From Channallabes apus (taxonomy: Eukaryota > Chordata > Actinopteri > Siluriformes > Clariidae), in contig CM060115.1 of the NCBI GenBank assembly GCA_030522415.1, forward strand, positions 8,715,579 to 8,779,578: DNA of 64,000 nucleotides, given 5' to 3'. The notes under the pieces are model-generated. The model was not told the origin of the DNA. It did no database searches and was given only the letters and a program-made list of their open reading frames with translations. This document shows positions 49,391 to 61,060 of the stretch, in pieces; position 1 is the first letter of the stretch; the number at the start of each line of letters is the position of its first letter. Made by a program: the position numbers and the translations under genes.

Positions 49391-50340
49391 AGTCAAAGCG
49401 AAAGAGAGATGAAAATATGACATCTCCTGGCCATAATTAAATATTACCAGAAATTGTATTGTTGCTTTCATGAATTCAGATTGCATTATTCTGTAGTACC
49501 ACTTTAAAATTGTACTCGAGGACCCTAAAGGGACATGAGGGGGAAAAAATCTAAGGGGGGGGGGGGGGAAACGGGACCATGTGACTACTCAGATAATCAG
49601 TATTCTACTGAGTAACGTGTAACTGTAGTCCAAGTATTCTCCTTCCCCGTATGCTTCTTCTTCCTTCATCATCAGCATTTAGGTGCATTACTGACACTCA
49701 CTGGACTGGATCGGTAACGCGCCCCTTCCCGGTCATGGATCAAGTTTCTCATTACTGCCACCTGCTGAACTAAATTGGTAACACTGAGAGTTAAGTTTAG
49801 CGAGATCTCGAAAATTGTTTGCGCAAAACTTGACTTGGGTCCCCCAAATTTCTCCCCCAAACTTTTTTCCATCCATGTCCTGTTTTTTTTTATCCTTCAT
49901 CAGTTTTTCCATGTCCCTTTAGGGTGTCCGTAATAATTGTCTGCTATACCTTACAGGCTGGTGTTTTACAATCCCAAAATCATGATATACATGACAGCCA
50001 TCTCGCACTCATGTGTTACATGTAGCTCAATTAAACTGTTTTTTAATGCAACAAAAAGGTCCATATTGGACCATCTTTCCTGGTGGTAGAAATGCGTGTG
50101 GGTTCATCATTAAAGCACAAGGGACGAACTGAGCAGACAAAGCAAATGGAGTCCTGTGCCATTCTTTCTGTGTTTTTTTTTTCCCCCCTAGCACTCCCAG
50201 CCTGATCTGAGCCCAATCAAAGAGGAAGAGAGTCATGGTGAGAGACAGCAGGAGGCCACTGATTGCTGAGCTTCTCTCCGGTGTTACGATAATGACACAT
50301 GCTAGTCCGGAAAGCAGTGAGCTTATGAAAGCTCCGTGAT
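49391..50340. other. Intron sequence, nothing firm
   Basis: G run at 49556-49568. 49660-49870 is moderately GC-rich with no exon signature. 50080-50340 is non-repetitive. Confidence 0.4.
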
Positions 50341-50415
50341 TTAATGGTTTATGTGTCAGGTGCAAAAGAGAGAGAGAGAGATAGAGAGAGAGAGAAGAGA
50401 CAGAGCTGCAAATGC

Positions 50416-50485
50416 GGCCTGTTGTTAATGAAGATGTCGCATTGCATTCAGTACCACAGCAGCGACATCTTCATTACAGCAAGCC
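50416..50485. ncRNA. Strong hairpin, possible structured RNA
   Basis: A perfect 15-bp inverted repeat, TAATGAAGATGTCGC at 50426-50440 and its exact complement at 50462-50476, encloses a 21-base loop. Pairing continues outward (TGTTG with CAGCA, GGC with GCC) with a one-base bulge and one mismatch, giving about 23 paired positions. The size and shape would suit a pre-microRNA or a cis structure on either strand. No known family recognised. Confidence 0.3.
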
Positions 50486-51520
50486 AAAATTTGCCACATT
50501 GCACCCTTAGAAAAACATGCACCCTCTCTCTCGCTCTCTCTCCTGAACACGCTTGCCTAAATGAGGGTGCGGAGCTGTCTCTGGCAGCCACTCAGCGTAA
50601 TTAGTGTTTTGATGCGGTGCGTTTTACTCTAGTGCATATTGCTTTTAATTGCTCCCTTCCTCTCCATCTTTAAGCACCCTCATGCTATTCTGATTCTAAT
50701 CCACGTTAATGTCAAGCCCAGAGACAGCCACACGCACACACACACACACACACTAACCACAACAGTCTGCACTTATGGAAATGTCCCTTAATGAGCATGT
50801 GGCTTTCAAAGCCGATCGCTGGAGTGTTAATCGACTAAAAAGAGAACACTGTGTGGCGCAGTCTCTCTCACACACACGTATACGTATACGCTCTCTCGCA
50901 CACCTGGGCTGCTGGCGATAAGACCGCGTCTACCCGTAATCAGTCAAGACTCGACGAGCCTCGGTTGGCCGAGCCGGCCCGAAAACAAACTTATTACCAA
51001 GATGGCCTCTTCCAACACCACAGCTGCTTCTGTCACGGCAACATCGTGATTATACATCAACGTTATTAACCTGAGTGGTATAGGATCTCAAAAGTTTTCC
51101 CACAGGTGGCGGGGAAAAAAAAGGCATATACAGTATATACAGCGATTAATACAATCAAATTAAATTAACAGCAATTCACTATTTTTTTTTTCATTATAAT
51201 TAAATAAGCATTAGAAAAGATTAGTCTTTTTTTCCATTTGGTTCGAATGTGTTTGTGTGTTTTTTAACCTCCTGAGAATACATTCTGTTCACAAAGCTCT
51301 GCCGCAGGATCCGAAGTGGCTGGTGTATAAAATGACTGGCAGGAACAAACAATCATTCTGGACCGGATGTCATTTATTCAAACGGGATTTCTCAATGCTT
51401 ACACCTTAACTGAGGACACACACATATAACACATGTGTATAAGCACGAGTGTATCTGAGCACATGCACTCACATTCTGTACTTTACATATCTGTATATAA
51501 CTGGAGCAGTTTTATTAGAC
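50486..51520. other. Intron sequence with short simple repeats
   Basis: (CT)n near 50523-50541, (CA)n at 50729-50752. 50550-50720 is non-repetitive. No exon seen. Confidence 0.4.
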
Positions 51521-51995
51521 GGTACGAGGCGCGGTCATAAAATGCGTATCATCGAATCAAAAACGGTAAACGTTTGCCCGAATTATGCCCCTGGAAATGA
51601 GTACATTCATGAATATTTCTTCTTGATTAAATAACTTGAGGTATGCGGTAGTTCCGCGCGATGCCGCTAGAGGGCGCATGGGAAAAAACATAATTAAAGT
51701 TCGCCTTCTTCACGACGACGCGCCAGCCTATTCATATTACGAAATGGTGAAACTTGCGGACAACTTGGGGTACAAAATTCTGCCTCATCCCCTGTACTCC
51801 CTCGACCTGGCACCTAGTGACTGATTCCTCTTCCATCATTTGAAGGAACCATTTGATGACGACGAGGCGGAACCCAAAAAGAAGGCTTCTTAAAAGACCC
51901 TCTCCAACGGATCATCCGCCATTTGGAGAAGTGTGTCGCCATAGATGGACGATACGTAGAGAAGGACTATTATGCGTAAATGACTTTCTTTCAAG
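51521..51995 (+). pseudogene. Internally deleted mariner with transposase C-terminal part
   Basis: A terminus-like TACGAGGCGCGGTCATAAAA begins the element. From about 51677 the frame reads IIKVRLLHDDAPAYSYYEMV and GYKILPHPLYSLDLAPSD, the mariner core (LLHDNARPH...LPHPPYSPDLAPSD) including two catalytic-region aspartates. A TGA follows LAPSD, then FLFHHLKEPF and more stops. The N-terminal half is missing. Confidence 0.8.
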
Positions 51996-52044
51996 AGGTG
52001 AAGTGAGATTTCCTCTTTAACTATGAAAAGGCACATGAGCTACT

Positions 52045-52185
52045 ATAATACAACCCCTGTACTTTTGAGGGTACTATACTTTTCCTCAAGTATATAAGTA
52101 AATGGAGGACTTCTACTTTTACTTTTACCCTAGGAAATCTCTACTTTTCCTCAAGTACAGGATTTGTGTACTTTGCCCAACTCTA
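52045..52185. mobile_element. End of a TACTTAAGTAC-type hAT-like repeat
   Basis: GACTTCTACTTTTACTTTTA, AATCTCTACTTTTCCTCAAG, TACAGGATTTGTGTACTTTG: same right end as 17505..18035. Confidence 0.55.
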
Positions 52186-53560
52186 AGCAATAAAAAAAAA
52201 TCAAGCACTGCAGATTAAAGGAAAGACTCGTTCTTTTAATCTTTTTGAGTTGTTTTGTGTTGTATTACTAAAGAATTCATCAACCTGTTATGCTGAAGTA
52301 TTAAAGCATAAGATGTAAAGTAATCTTTGGATATTTGTTCACGCGTCACCCCCTAACAAATAGAGTCCTCGGTTTGATCCAATTATGTCAAACACATCCA
52401 AGCTAATTACAGAACGGGTCTCGCAAACCCAAACCATTTTAACCCTGGGGGCCCTAAAGACCATGCAGCACTCTCTTATTAATTGATCTATAAGCATTGA
52501 CCTGCTCCACAAACAATTGCATCAAAGAAAATTGCATGTTTCCATGGTTACTAATGCACAGGCTTGAATAATATAATTATTTTTTTTTTAATCCCAGAGG
52601 GGCCCCTCGGATACCGGTCCAGTCAGGTAATAGATATTAGCCGATTATATCAGCTCGGAGACGTGACGGAAGCCTAGCATTTCCACCGAAGCATATTAAA
52701 ATGGAAATCCGCACAAAGGGCGTCCTTATCGCAGCCATGATTAGCAGCCCTTCCACTTAATTAGCCTTTGATGTAAGAGCACCATGAAGAGTCACCTTTA
52801 ATTTCACACCAAATTATATCAGCCTAATAAAACAGGCAACGATGGATTTAGAGTTTGCGACGAATGGATTGAACGGCGCTGTATTATATTTTCATTACTC
52901 GCCCCTCACTTCCTTTTTCCTCATTCCAAAAGCCACCAGCATTGATATCTTTCCCTGAAAAGCATAAGCCAGGGTCTAGTGTAAAAACCATTTCTTATGC
53001 ATGTCCTATGCACTCACGTTCTAATATTCTGCTACATTTAGCAGACTGACTGATGTTTCCAACAGACGTTGACCCCGCTATTCAAGCGTGCTCCAGCTAG
53101 ACGGCCCACGCACCCTGGGTTGGCTTAGATACTGTAGGTACTGACAAGCCAAAGGCCAGGATGTTCCCCTTGGTAATGCGAACACTGTCATCAGAGGATT
53201 AACCGGATAGTCAATGACGACAAATGACTGCTTCAATTCATATCACCACGATCTGACCTCAAACCGACAGCCTTGGGCCTTGTGCGTCATCTGATGATGC
53301 ATCTACAACGACGCAGGATTATGAAGAGACATTAGGGAAAGTGATTGAGCTAAAAGCTGCATCCGAAGGGCTTAAAGGTTAGTGGGAGAGATTACAGTCT
53401 CCTGAAATATAACCGCAGAGGCGACGCTCTCTCCCACAATCCATTATAGTTTCAATAGTAACAGTTTATTAACGAATGGATCTTGCAAACAAGCAGATAC
53501 CAATAACAATGAAATATGTTAATTAAGAATGTTTATAGTATAGATTATTTGGAGTGCTTC
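52186..53560. other. Non-repetitive stretch, candidate conserved non-coding element
   Basis: About 52600-53440 lacks recognisable repeats and has balanced composition. It contains clustered homeodomain-type cores (CTTCCACTTAATTAGCCTTT, ACACCAAATTATATCAGCCT) without any coding frame. Such blocks in large vertebrate introns are often enhancers; here that is inference only. Confidence 0.35.
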
Positions 53561-53569
53561 TGTGGGAAT

Positions 53570-53885
53570 TCATTCATTCTGTAGAGCTCAGGCACTGATG
53601 TTGGCTTGCGATCTCCATTCCAGTTCGTCCCAAAGGTGCTTAATGGGGTTGAGGTCGAGGTCAGTGCAGGTCAGTAAAGTTCATCCACTCGGAACTCATC
53701 AAACCATGTCTTTATAGTACTTGCTTTGTGCACTGGGGCGTAGTCATGTTGGAATAGAAAAGGGTCTTCGCCAAACTGTTGCCACAATGTTGGAGGTATA
53801 CAGCAGTATAGCATTGTCCAAGATGTCTTGGTATGCTGAAGCATTAAGATTCCCCATCACTGGGGATAAGGGATTCAATAATTCA
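53570..53885 (-). pseudogene. Tc1-like transposase fragment, reverse orientation
   Basis: On the minus strand it reads GNLNASAYQDILDNA and then degraded sequence equivalent to the family's FLFQHDxxPxHKA. The plus strand shows AGGTGCTTAATGGGGTTGAG and TTGTGCACTGGGGCGTAGTC, characteristic of this widespread fish Tc1 subfamily. Stops and indels present; ends missing. Confidence 0.75.
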
Positions 53886-53939
53886 ATAAAGATCAGAATT
53901 CAATAATTAACAGGTTTGGGTAAATACTTTAGTCCATAT

Positions 53940-54090
53940 AGTGTAGATAGATACAATAGGTAGGTAAGTAATGTAGGTACGTAGGTAGATGGATGGATGG
54001 ATGGATGGATGGATGGATAGATATGGATATTATTGTCATTGCATAATAAAGGTACTCCGGCACAAAATCATCTACCAGAAGTGCAGTTTA

Positions 54091-54159
<69 letters not shown>
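53940..54159. repeat. (GATG)n and (AT)n microsatellites
   Basis: GATG repeats at 53989-54016 and a long perfect AT run at 54099-54159. Confidence 0.95.
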
Positions 54160-54162
<3 letters not shown>

Positions 54163-54400
54163 TAGTAAATACAGTGTATACAGTATATAATGTATATATT
54201 TACTGTATGCATATTGCATTACTTTCAGTACAGCTCTCATACTGTATATTTATAGATAATAATAGAGGGATTATTATACTTGTCCTAACGTAAGTTATTA
54301 TACAGTATGACCTACAGTAGCTAGCTTCATGGTCGTTCCACAGTGTTAAACTACGACTTTTAAACTACGATCAAAAGATCAATTCTACAATGTTTTGCTC

Positions 54401-54677
54401 TTAAAGGTCCCTTTTTTTTTCAACAATTTAAACAGTTTCTCTCCTCAGCCGATTTCAAAGTCGATGTAAATGAGTCACGGCTGAGAACACCACAGCTGAG
54501 CACCAAGCCGTAGCAGGGTTTTTACCTTATACAGTACGAGGTCACAGTAAGGGGGGGGAATCTAATTGGCTTTGTGTCCTTTACTGTAGGTTTACTACTG
54601 GTTGCCCAATAGTTTTACTCATGACATCCCACTAGTGTAATAACTAACTGCATATATATCAACATATGTGACTTTAA
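54401..54677. mobile_element. TTAA-flanked MITE, second copy
   Basis: Starts TTAAAGGTCCC; the body CCACAGCTGAGCACCAAGCC matches the element at 57010..57359. The right end is less clear (ACTTTAA at 54671-54677). Relative to the other copies it carries an extra TACAGTA-containing insertion in the GAGGTCAC region (about 54533). Confidence 0.5.
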
Positions 54678-56035
54678 AATAGATCAAATGTTCTTGCTAA
54701 AAATTACACACATTTTCATCACTAATGAGAGAAAAAGCAGGGGTATATATATATATATTTACTAGAGTCAGAATGTGTGAGATCTTTGTCAGTCTTTTAT
54801 CCAAATATGGGTAAATCAACTACTCAACTAAATAAAGCTCGTAGCAGCACACCAACTCACCAACTGGTCCAGGAAACACAAGTCGAGACAAATGTCTGGA
54901 ACTAAATCAAACAATAGAAAAGGTTTCCTGATAGAAGGAACAACCATGTGCACTGATAATGCTTCATCGCTTTACTTCTCTTTTGCTGCTCAACCTCGTT
55001 CCAACATCGCCAACATTAGCTATCCCTCCTGCTGCTGTACAGTACAGTACATCGGCAACACTTATAACATAAACATACACTGTTAACACCGTACATGACG
55101 TCCAGTTTTAAAAAAAAATAATAAAAATTACCAAAAAAATACAATAAGTAAGGTTTTCCAGGTAATTTATCCTTTATTTATTTCAATACATGGTCATGTA
55201 AGGTCCATCTTTTCATTCTGTTAATCCTGAAAACAGGATTGTGTACTGAATCCATGTCCTTGGCATCGTTTCAGAATATAGGACACTTTAGAATGTTGAG
55301 TTTCTCCAAGCGAACACAAAAACAGACACAAATCTGCCTATTTGCATGTTAACAGTTACCATAAAAAGCAACCCAAATCCCTTATAATCCCCTGGCCTTG
55401 TCAGGTTTACGGGCCTGTTTTATTATTCTGGCTGTCTGACAGTCTTAAGTCTACAGACTTATTTCCATGTGCTGCCTTTAATCTTTAAGGTCAGCTCAAA
55501 AAAAAAGAAAATTAAAAAGGCCACTGTTGTATGTATTTCTGAACTGTGAGCAGGTAACGAGGTGCCTGCACTCGAGGCTGCTCTGAGAGAGCGACAAATG
55601 TAGTGCGTCATTGAAACCTTACAGAAAGTGATGCTGACAGGCACTATGCTCCCTCACTGCCTAAGTGCACACTTTAAATTCTGCACTCACTGCCAGTGCG
55701 TTTCACACACAATAGCAGATGCAGTCGCCCGCAAAGAGCCGCAATAAAGCCCGGGGCCCCCAGAGCACATGGTGGTGTGAATCCGAGATCCGCCGCCCCT
55801 GTGTGCTGTTTGGTGGTAAACAGGACGCATTTTGGATCTCGAGAAAGCCTCCGGTAGAGCAGACATCGCTGAGGCCTGTACAGTATGTAAACCTGCATCA
55901 GCACAGTCACCTCCTGTACCTCTCCACCCACCGGCAAATATTACAGAGAACTGCAATGACTGAGTTCTCTGGCAGTTTATAAAACAATGGCTGGTTTTTC
56001 GGTAGAACTCTCAGTTGAATATATTGTACAGTATG
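54678..56035. other. Intron sequence, GC-richer patch without recognised gene
   Basis: 55550-55960 is GC-richer than its surroundings, but neither strand yields a protein I recognise. The nested motif TACAGTACAGTA is at 55038. No named repeat. Confidence 0.4.
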
Positions 56036-56039
56036 TACA

Positions 56040-56205
56040 GAATCTCTGTACAGGTTTTACAGCGGACGCCCTTCATGACACAACCCTGCCATTTTATCCA
56101 GGCTTGGGACCAGCGCTGGATCCAGTGTCTGGTGTTTGGCCACTGGGTGGGAATCAAACCCAGGCCTTCCACACGGCAGGCGAGAAACCTACCACTGACC
56201 CCCCT
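56040..56205 (-). mobile_element. LINE-type 3' fragment, reverse orientation
   Basis: CCATTTTATCCAGGCTTGGG, ACCAGCGCTGGATCCAGTG and GTGGGAATCAAACCCAGGCC are the reverse of the repeat at 5746..5905, here extended by a further segment. Confidence 0.6.
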
Positions 56206-56323
56206 ATGCCCCATCTTTTGTTGCTTTTACTACACTCATGCTAATTTCCATTTTGGTGCAGATACATAAATCAAAGGGCTATAACATTACAAATACAGTA
56301 TTAACATTAAAACAACATAGATT

Positions 56324-56805
56324 TTGGGTTCCCCTTGTTCCATCTGGGCGTTTCTGTCCCCTCACTGGGTGTCTCCGCAAGAACTCTGGGCTGTGCTGTG
56401 GTGTTTCATACCAGGACTATGGGAGCAAATCCTTTGGGTGCAATGGATTGTGGGGTAGGTCCTTCATGGATTGGACTTGTTTGACCAGCTTATCCCATGC
56501 ATTCTTCATCGGATTAGAGTTTGCATTGGGCTCTTTCCCTGCTTGGCCATGTGAGCGGGAGACTGTGGTTCACTGGGTGTTCTGGTGCCTTTCTTTCATG
56601 GCCATCATTTACTGTACTTTTCTATAGATTTTTGCTGCATTGGTTTTTCTGTGGAACCGGACTGGACCTTCTGGCCTCTGGTCCCCGTGGCCATGGGTGA
56701 GCCTTGGGTGCTCATGATCCTGGCACCATTTTACAGGTGTATTGTTGGTCAATCAATATTCTTTACCCATCAGTGATCATATGGCTGATCAGTGTATATA
56801 TCTAT
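56324..56805 (-). mobile_element. Non-autonomous Tc1-like element, internally deleted
   Basis: On the minus strand it begins CACTGATCAGCCATATGATC, the terminus of a well-known fish Tc1-like family. It runs through CATGAGCACCCAAGGCTCAC and GGCACCAGAACACCCAGTGA, then jumps to C-terminal coding (GGATAAGCTGGTCAAACAAG, CACCACAGCACAGCCCAGAG). The catalytic middle is missing. A poly-A-like run (56822-56838 on the plus strand) lies next to it. Same deletion class as 1..112. Confidence 0.75.
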
Positions 56806-57009
56806 TTTATCCTATCATTCTAAAAAAAAAAAAAAAAATAGTGCTACAGTTGTTGTTTTTTGTGTTCTTGGATTGAACGCTTCAGTTTTTGATTTATTAT
56901 ACGAATCATATTAGTGATCTGCCAGAAAATGTGTAAATTGCAACTGTGATTTTCAGTAGAAGCATCCAAGTTTATAAACTATATCGCAGATACTGGCCAA
57001 GAGCTTCAG

Positions 57010-57359
57010 TTAAAGGGTACCTACAGTAGGATACCAAATTCACTTTTTAGTCATTTTATAGTCATATTCAGATGTATATGTCCTAATAGAAGATTTTCCC
57101 CCTATTGTGACCTCATAAAAAAGGCCACCCCGGCCACCCCTATCTTGTTGCTCAGCTGTGCTGTTCTCTGGTGGTCCATGGCTCAGCAGTAGATCATATA
57201 CTCTACACAGTAGACATTGAATTTCTGCATTTGGAAGAACAAAAGCATTACCTGTGGTTTAAGTCAGCTGGAGCATTAAAAAACATACTTCTTGGGAGCT
57301 CTGTGTTAGACTTGTTTTAACTAAGAGAAATATGTGGAAGTGAAATATGGGACCTTTAA
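57010..57359. mobile_element. 350-bp TTAA-flanked MITE, best copy
   Basis: TTAA at 57010-57013 and 57356-57359. Ends AGGGTACC and (reverse complement) AGGTCCC. Reverse-orientation body ACCAGAGAACAGCACAGCTG and GAGCAACAAGATAGGGGTGG. Non-coding; piggyBac-like by target choice. Confidence 0.65.
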
Positions 57360-58211
57360 TTTTTACATCTGATATCAGAATGGGGGGAAAAAAATCTCAC
57401 CTCAGTGTCTTTGATCATGGTATGTTACGGTCTGATGAGTTGGTTGTGCAAAAAAAAAAAAGGAGGGGGCAAAAGCACCTAGAAGAATTCAAGCGAGCGG
57501 TGGATATGCAGGTAGAAATGTCTTGTTGATGAGAGAGGGGATTGGCCAAAGTGGTTCGAGCTGACAGGAAGTCTACAGTATCTCGACTCGCATTTTCACT
57601 CTTCACAACTGTGGTGAGCAGAAAATCCCGTCAGAATGAACAACAGCTAAAAGCTTGAAGCAGATGGGCTACGACAGCAGAAGGCCACACCAAGTTCACT
57701 CCCGTCAGCCAAGAAACTGGAATCTGAAGATACAGTGGGCTCGAGCTGACAGAAACTAAGCGACTTGAAGTTTCTCAGAAGTCATGTAAGTAAGTGAAAC
57801 ACTGAAACTGCTGATTCTTAGGGACATAAAACCACAGAGCAGAAGGATAGAATTACCCTACCCCGCAAAGTAAAACTCATCTTATCCCAGTAGGCCTTTT
57901 CTTTTTGCAGAATGTCTTGACTGGTGGTCAGGAGCCATAATCCTACGTAGCTGTGAGAAAGATCAAAATGTGGTAGGGTGATCTCTGACCCAGTTAAACT
58001 GCAGACTAAGCAAACTTTTCTCCTTCTCTTTTACCACCCACCCATCATCCAGTCTCTACTGTTATTAAAGGTTGCATTCACTGTCACTGTTCAGTTTCCA
58101 AAAGACTCCCAGTAGAGCAGTAAAGGAGATGAATATAGGAGAGGAGGATGATGCCTGTCTAACTCGGAATGACGGATGAGGTAACAACCTCAAGCAGAGG
58201 TCACAGTGGAC

Positions 58212-58301
<90 letters not shown>

Positions 58302-58570
58302 CAGCCACAGTTCCTTAACGTTTTTCTTTCATCTCATACTCACTTTATGGCACCCAAGTGGCATGGTGCTCTTCTGGCATTATGTCTGACTTGTAAAGTG
58401 GATGAAGTTTTAATTGGATGTAATAAATTTTTTTAGAATGAGTAAAAAGTAACTAAGCATTAAAAATCGGTAATAAATTCCATATTTCTAATACAGATTT
58501 ACAGTATTGAACCAAATTGTACATGTACTTTATGACATAGGAAGATGAAAGCAGATATTTAACATAGGTG
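57360..58570. other. Intron sequence with a long (AT)n run
   Basis: (AT)n at 58215-58299. The rest is unrecognised, mildly purine-rich at 57480-57850. No exon identified. Confidence 0.5.
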
Positions 58571-58573
58571 GCA

Positions 58574-58780
58574 TCAACCAGTTTCCTCAAACGGCTGGGG
58601 AAGGAATGCAAAGTGTTCCGATGGAAGTCGGTTGGGAAATTTGACGAGAACCTCCTGAATCCATGCCTCCAAATCCTGTCGTGTGTGAAGCTTCATCCTG
58701 TAAACCTCCTCCTTTGTGTAGCCCCTCAGGAAAAAAATCACATAACGGGAGATCTGGACTTCATGGAGGCCATTCGTTAA
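58574..58780 (-). pseudogene. Mariner-like transposase C-terminal fragment, reverse orientation
   Basis: The minus-strand frame reads EVQISRYVIFFLRGYTKEEV then YRMKLHTRQDLEAWIQEVL. This matches the C-terminal part after the last catalytic residue in IS630/Tc1/mariner-type transposases (family pattern D..LWGYLK..VY......DLE.RI). Open over about 70 codons but isolated: no upstream core and no termini. Confidence 0.6.
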
Positions 58781-58799
58781 GAGTAAGAGCAAGTATTAC

Positions 58800-59500
58800 C
58801 CAGTTCATTTTCAGCCACCATGTATAGTACAGTACAGTATATCCGCTTTAAATAATTACCCAAAGCTGATACATATAAATTTGGCCCCAATACATATAAA
58901 CGATATACAGTATGTGAATTTGAAAAACCTTATTTTAGAAGCTTTACACATCCACCTTTTTGAGCAAAACATTCTATATAACTTTGCTAGACTTCTTGCT
59001 TCATTTGAGAAAAAAAAAACCCCTGCAAAAATGGATTTATCTCATTTTGCCATCAAAGTATTAACATGCATTACGTGTTTAACATTCTTGTTTTGCTGTT
59101 GCACTTTCAGTCAAACCTTTACTGCCACATAGAAGCGTAAAATAAAACGGACAGCAGACCTACAGTAACATGTAACGTCATACAGTAGCACTTTTTACAG
59201 CCAAAAGTAAACATCGACTAAATGTTCACGTTTCCAACATACAGTAAGTGAATACTTAAAACTTAATGAATGCTTACTCACTTCCTCCCTCACTGCTGAA
59301 TTCAAAACAGGGCTAAAGGTCACAGCAGCTGATTTTATTGGCGTGCCTCGTGCTGTCTAATTGAGTCTCTGGGGCGATAATGGAAAAAGGAAGACTGGAG
59401 GATCCTGAGAGAGCGGATGCGCAAAAAGGGCAACAGTGATAAGATAGACACTGCAGAAAATTACAGAATGAGACGATTGCAAGACGATTTAGTTTCACTC
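58800..59500. other. AT-rich intron sequence
   Basis: Several TACAGTA motifs, including the nested TACAGTACAGTA at 58828. No exon or named repeat. Confidence 0.5.
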
Positions 59501-59504
59501 GCTC

Positions 59505-61060
59505 ACTCGTCCTTCACTTGTTCACACATTCCCCTTTTCTTTAATTCTCTCACTTCCTTAAAAGCTCTCTCATTGTCTAGTTCACTACCACAGTACCTAA
59601 TTCACTCCCTCGTTATCTTACTCACTTCCTTATTATCCCATTTGCTTTTTTGTTAACTCACTCACTCCCTTAGCAATTTACCTTATTATCTCACTCTATT
59701 ATCTCATTCACTCAATCATCTCGTTGTTCCATCAGTTTCTCGCTCGCTGCCTCACTATGTTATTCATTATTTTTATGCATTCACTCTCTAATTATTAATT
59801 AACTCATTCATTTCCTCATTTTCTGAATAATGCAACATTATTTTACTCGCTCCTTCATTATCTCATTTTTTTACTCACTCCTTCTATTTCTCCTTATTTT
59901 ACTCACTCGTTCACTCGTTATCTGGTTATTATACAGTACTCACTTTTCATTATCTCACTCACTTCCTCATTATCTATCTCACTATCTCACCCACCCTCGT
60001 CTTCCCTTATTAACCCAATAACCTAATTTCTTCATTATCTTACCCTCTACTTTATTATCCTGCGCATTAACGTATCTTACACTCTCACTTTGTTCTATTG
60101 ACTCCTTCATTATCTCATATTATCTCGTTTCCTACCTCATCAGCTCACTCGGCCCACTCCATCGCTCCCTTATTATCTCCCTCACCCTACTTATCTTGTT
60201 TACTCTCACAAGTTTTCTCATTCATTTATTATCTCATTATTTTGCTCAGTCCTTCATTATCTCACTCACTTCCTCATTATCTAGCTCGGTATCTCAAGCA
60301 CCCCCTCATTCCCTCATTATTTTTATCTCAATGAATCCGCAAACCACATTTCTTTATTCTTTATATTATCTCACTCTATAGTATACTATATAATGTGGCT
60401 CATTACCTTATCGTACCTACTCATTAACTCTCCCATTATGCTTATGATGGCTACAAGGCTCATCTCCATCTTTATCTCACTTACTCTGACTACTCATTCC
60501 CCTCACTCATTATCTTGCATCATCTCATTATATTACTAATTTTTTCATTATCTCATATCCATTGGCACTCACCACTTCATCAACACCACCGACCCCCTAC
60601 CTTGATCACTTGTCCATTATCTCACTCATTTTCTCACTCAATACCCCCTCCTTGTCTTGACGCCTTCATTACCTAGCTCACTAATTCATTATCTCAATAC
60701 AAACCACATTCTCTCAATCACTCGTTCATCTGCCTGCCTGCAAATCAACCCTTTACTATCTCACTCACTTCTTGATCTGACTCACCTCTTCATTATCTCA
60801 TTTACCTCCTCGCGATCTCACTTCCTTTCTCATTATTTCCTTTACTTCCTAATTACTCACTTTCTTCCTGATTATAAAACACTCCCTCCTTCACGAATTC
60901 ACAACCTCCCTATTATTATCTTAAGGTTCACATTATCTCACTTACTCCCTCATTAGCTCACAATCCTTTACTCTTCCTTTCTCTTACTCACACAACTGCT
61001 GACTCATTAACTGTCACTCCCTGTGTCCTTTTCCGTTCCTCTTTAATTCCTGTGCTCGCT
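59505..61060. repeat. 1.5-kb degenerate CTCATTATCTCACTCAC-type repeat, G-poor
   Basis: Short units such as TCATTATCTCACTCACTTCC recur at irregular spacing. The plus strand has very few G residues for 1.5 kb, so it is strongly strand-asymmetric. The long frames here are rich in S, H, L and I because of the repeat and are not genes. Confidence 0.85.

Noticed and set aside
55674..55982. Three overlapping frames of 87-89 codons in a GC-richer patch
   Set aside because: Open in several frames on both strands, as expected from GC-rich sequence; no splice-bounded exon or known domain.
56238..56627. 129-codon plus-strand frame
   Set aside because: Antisense shadow of the deleted Tc1-like element on the minus strand.
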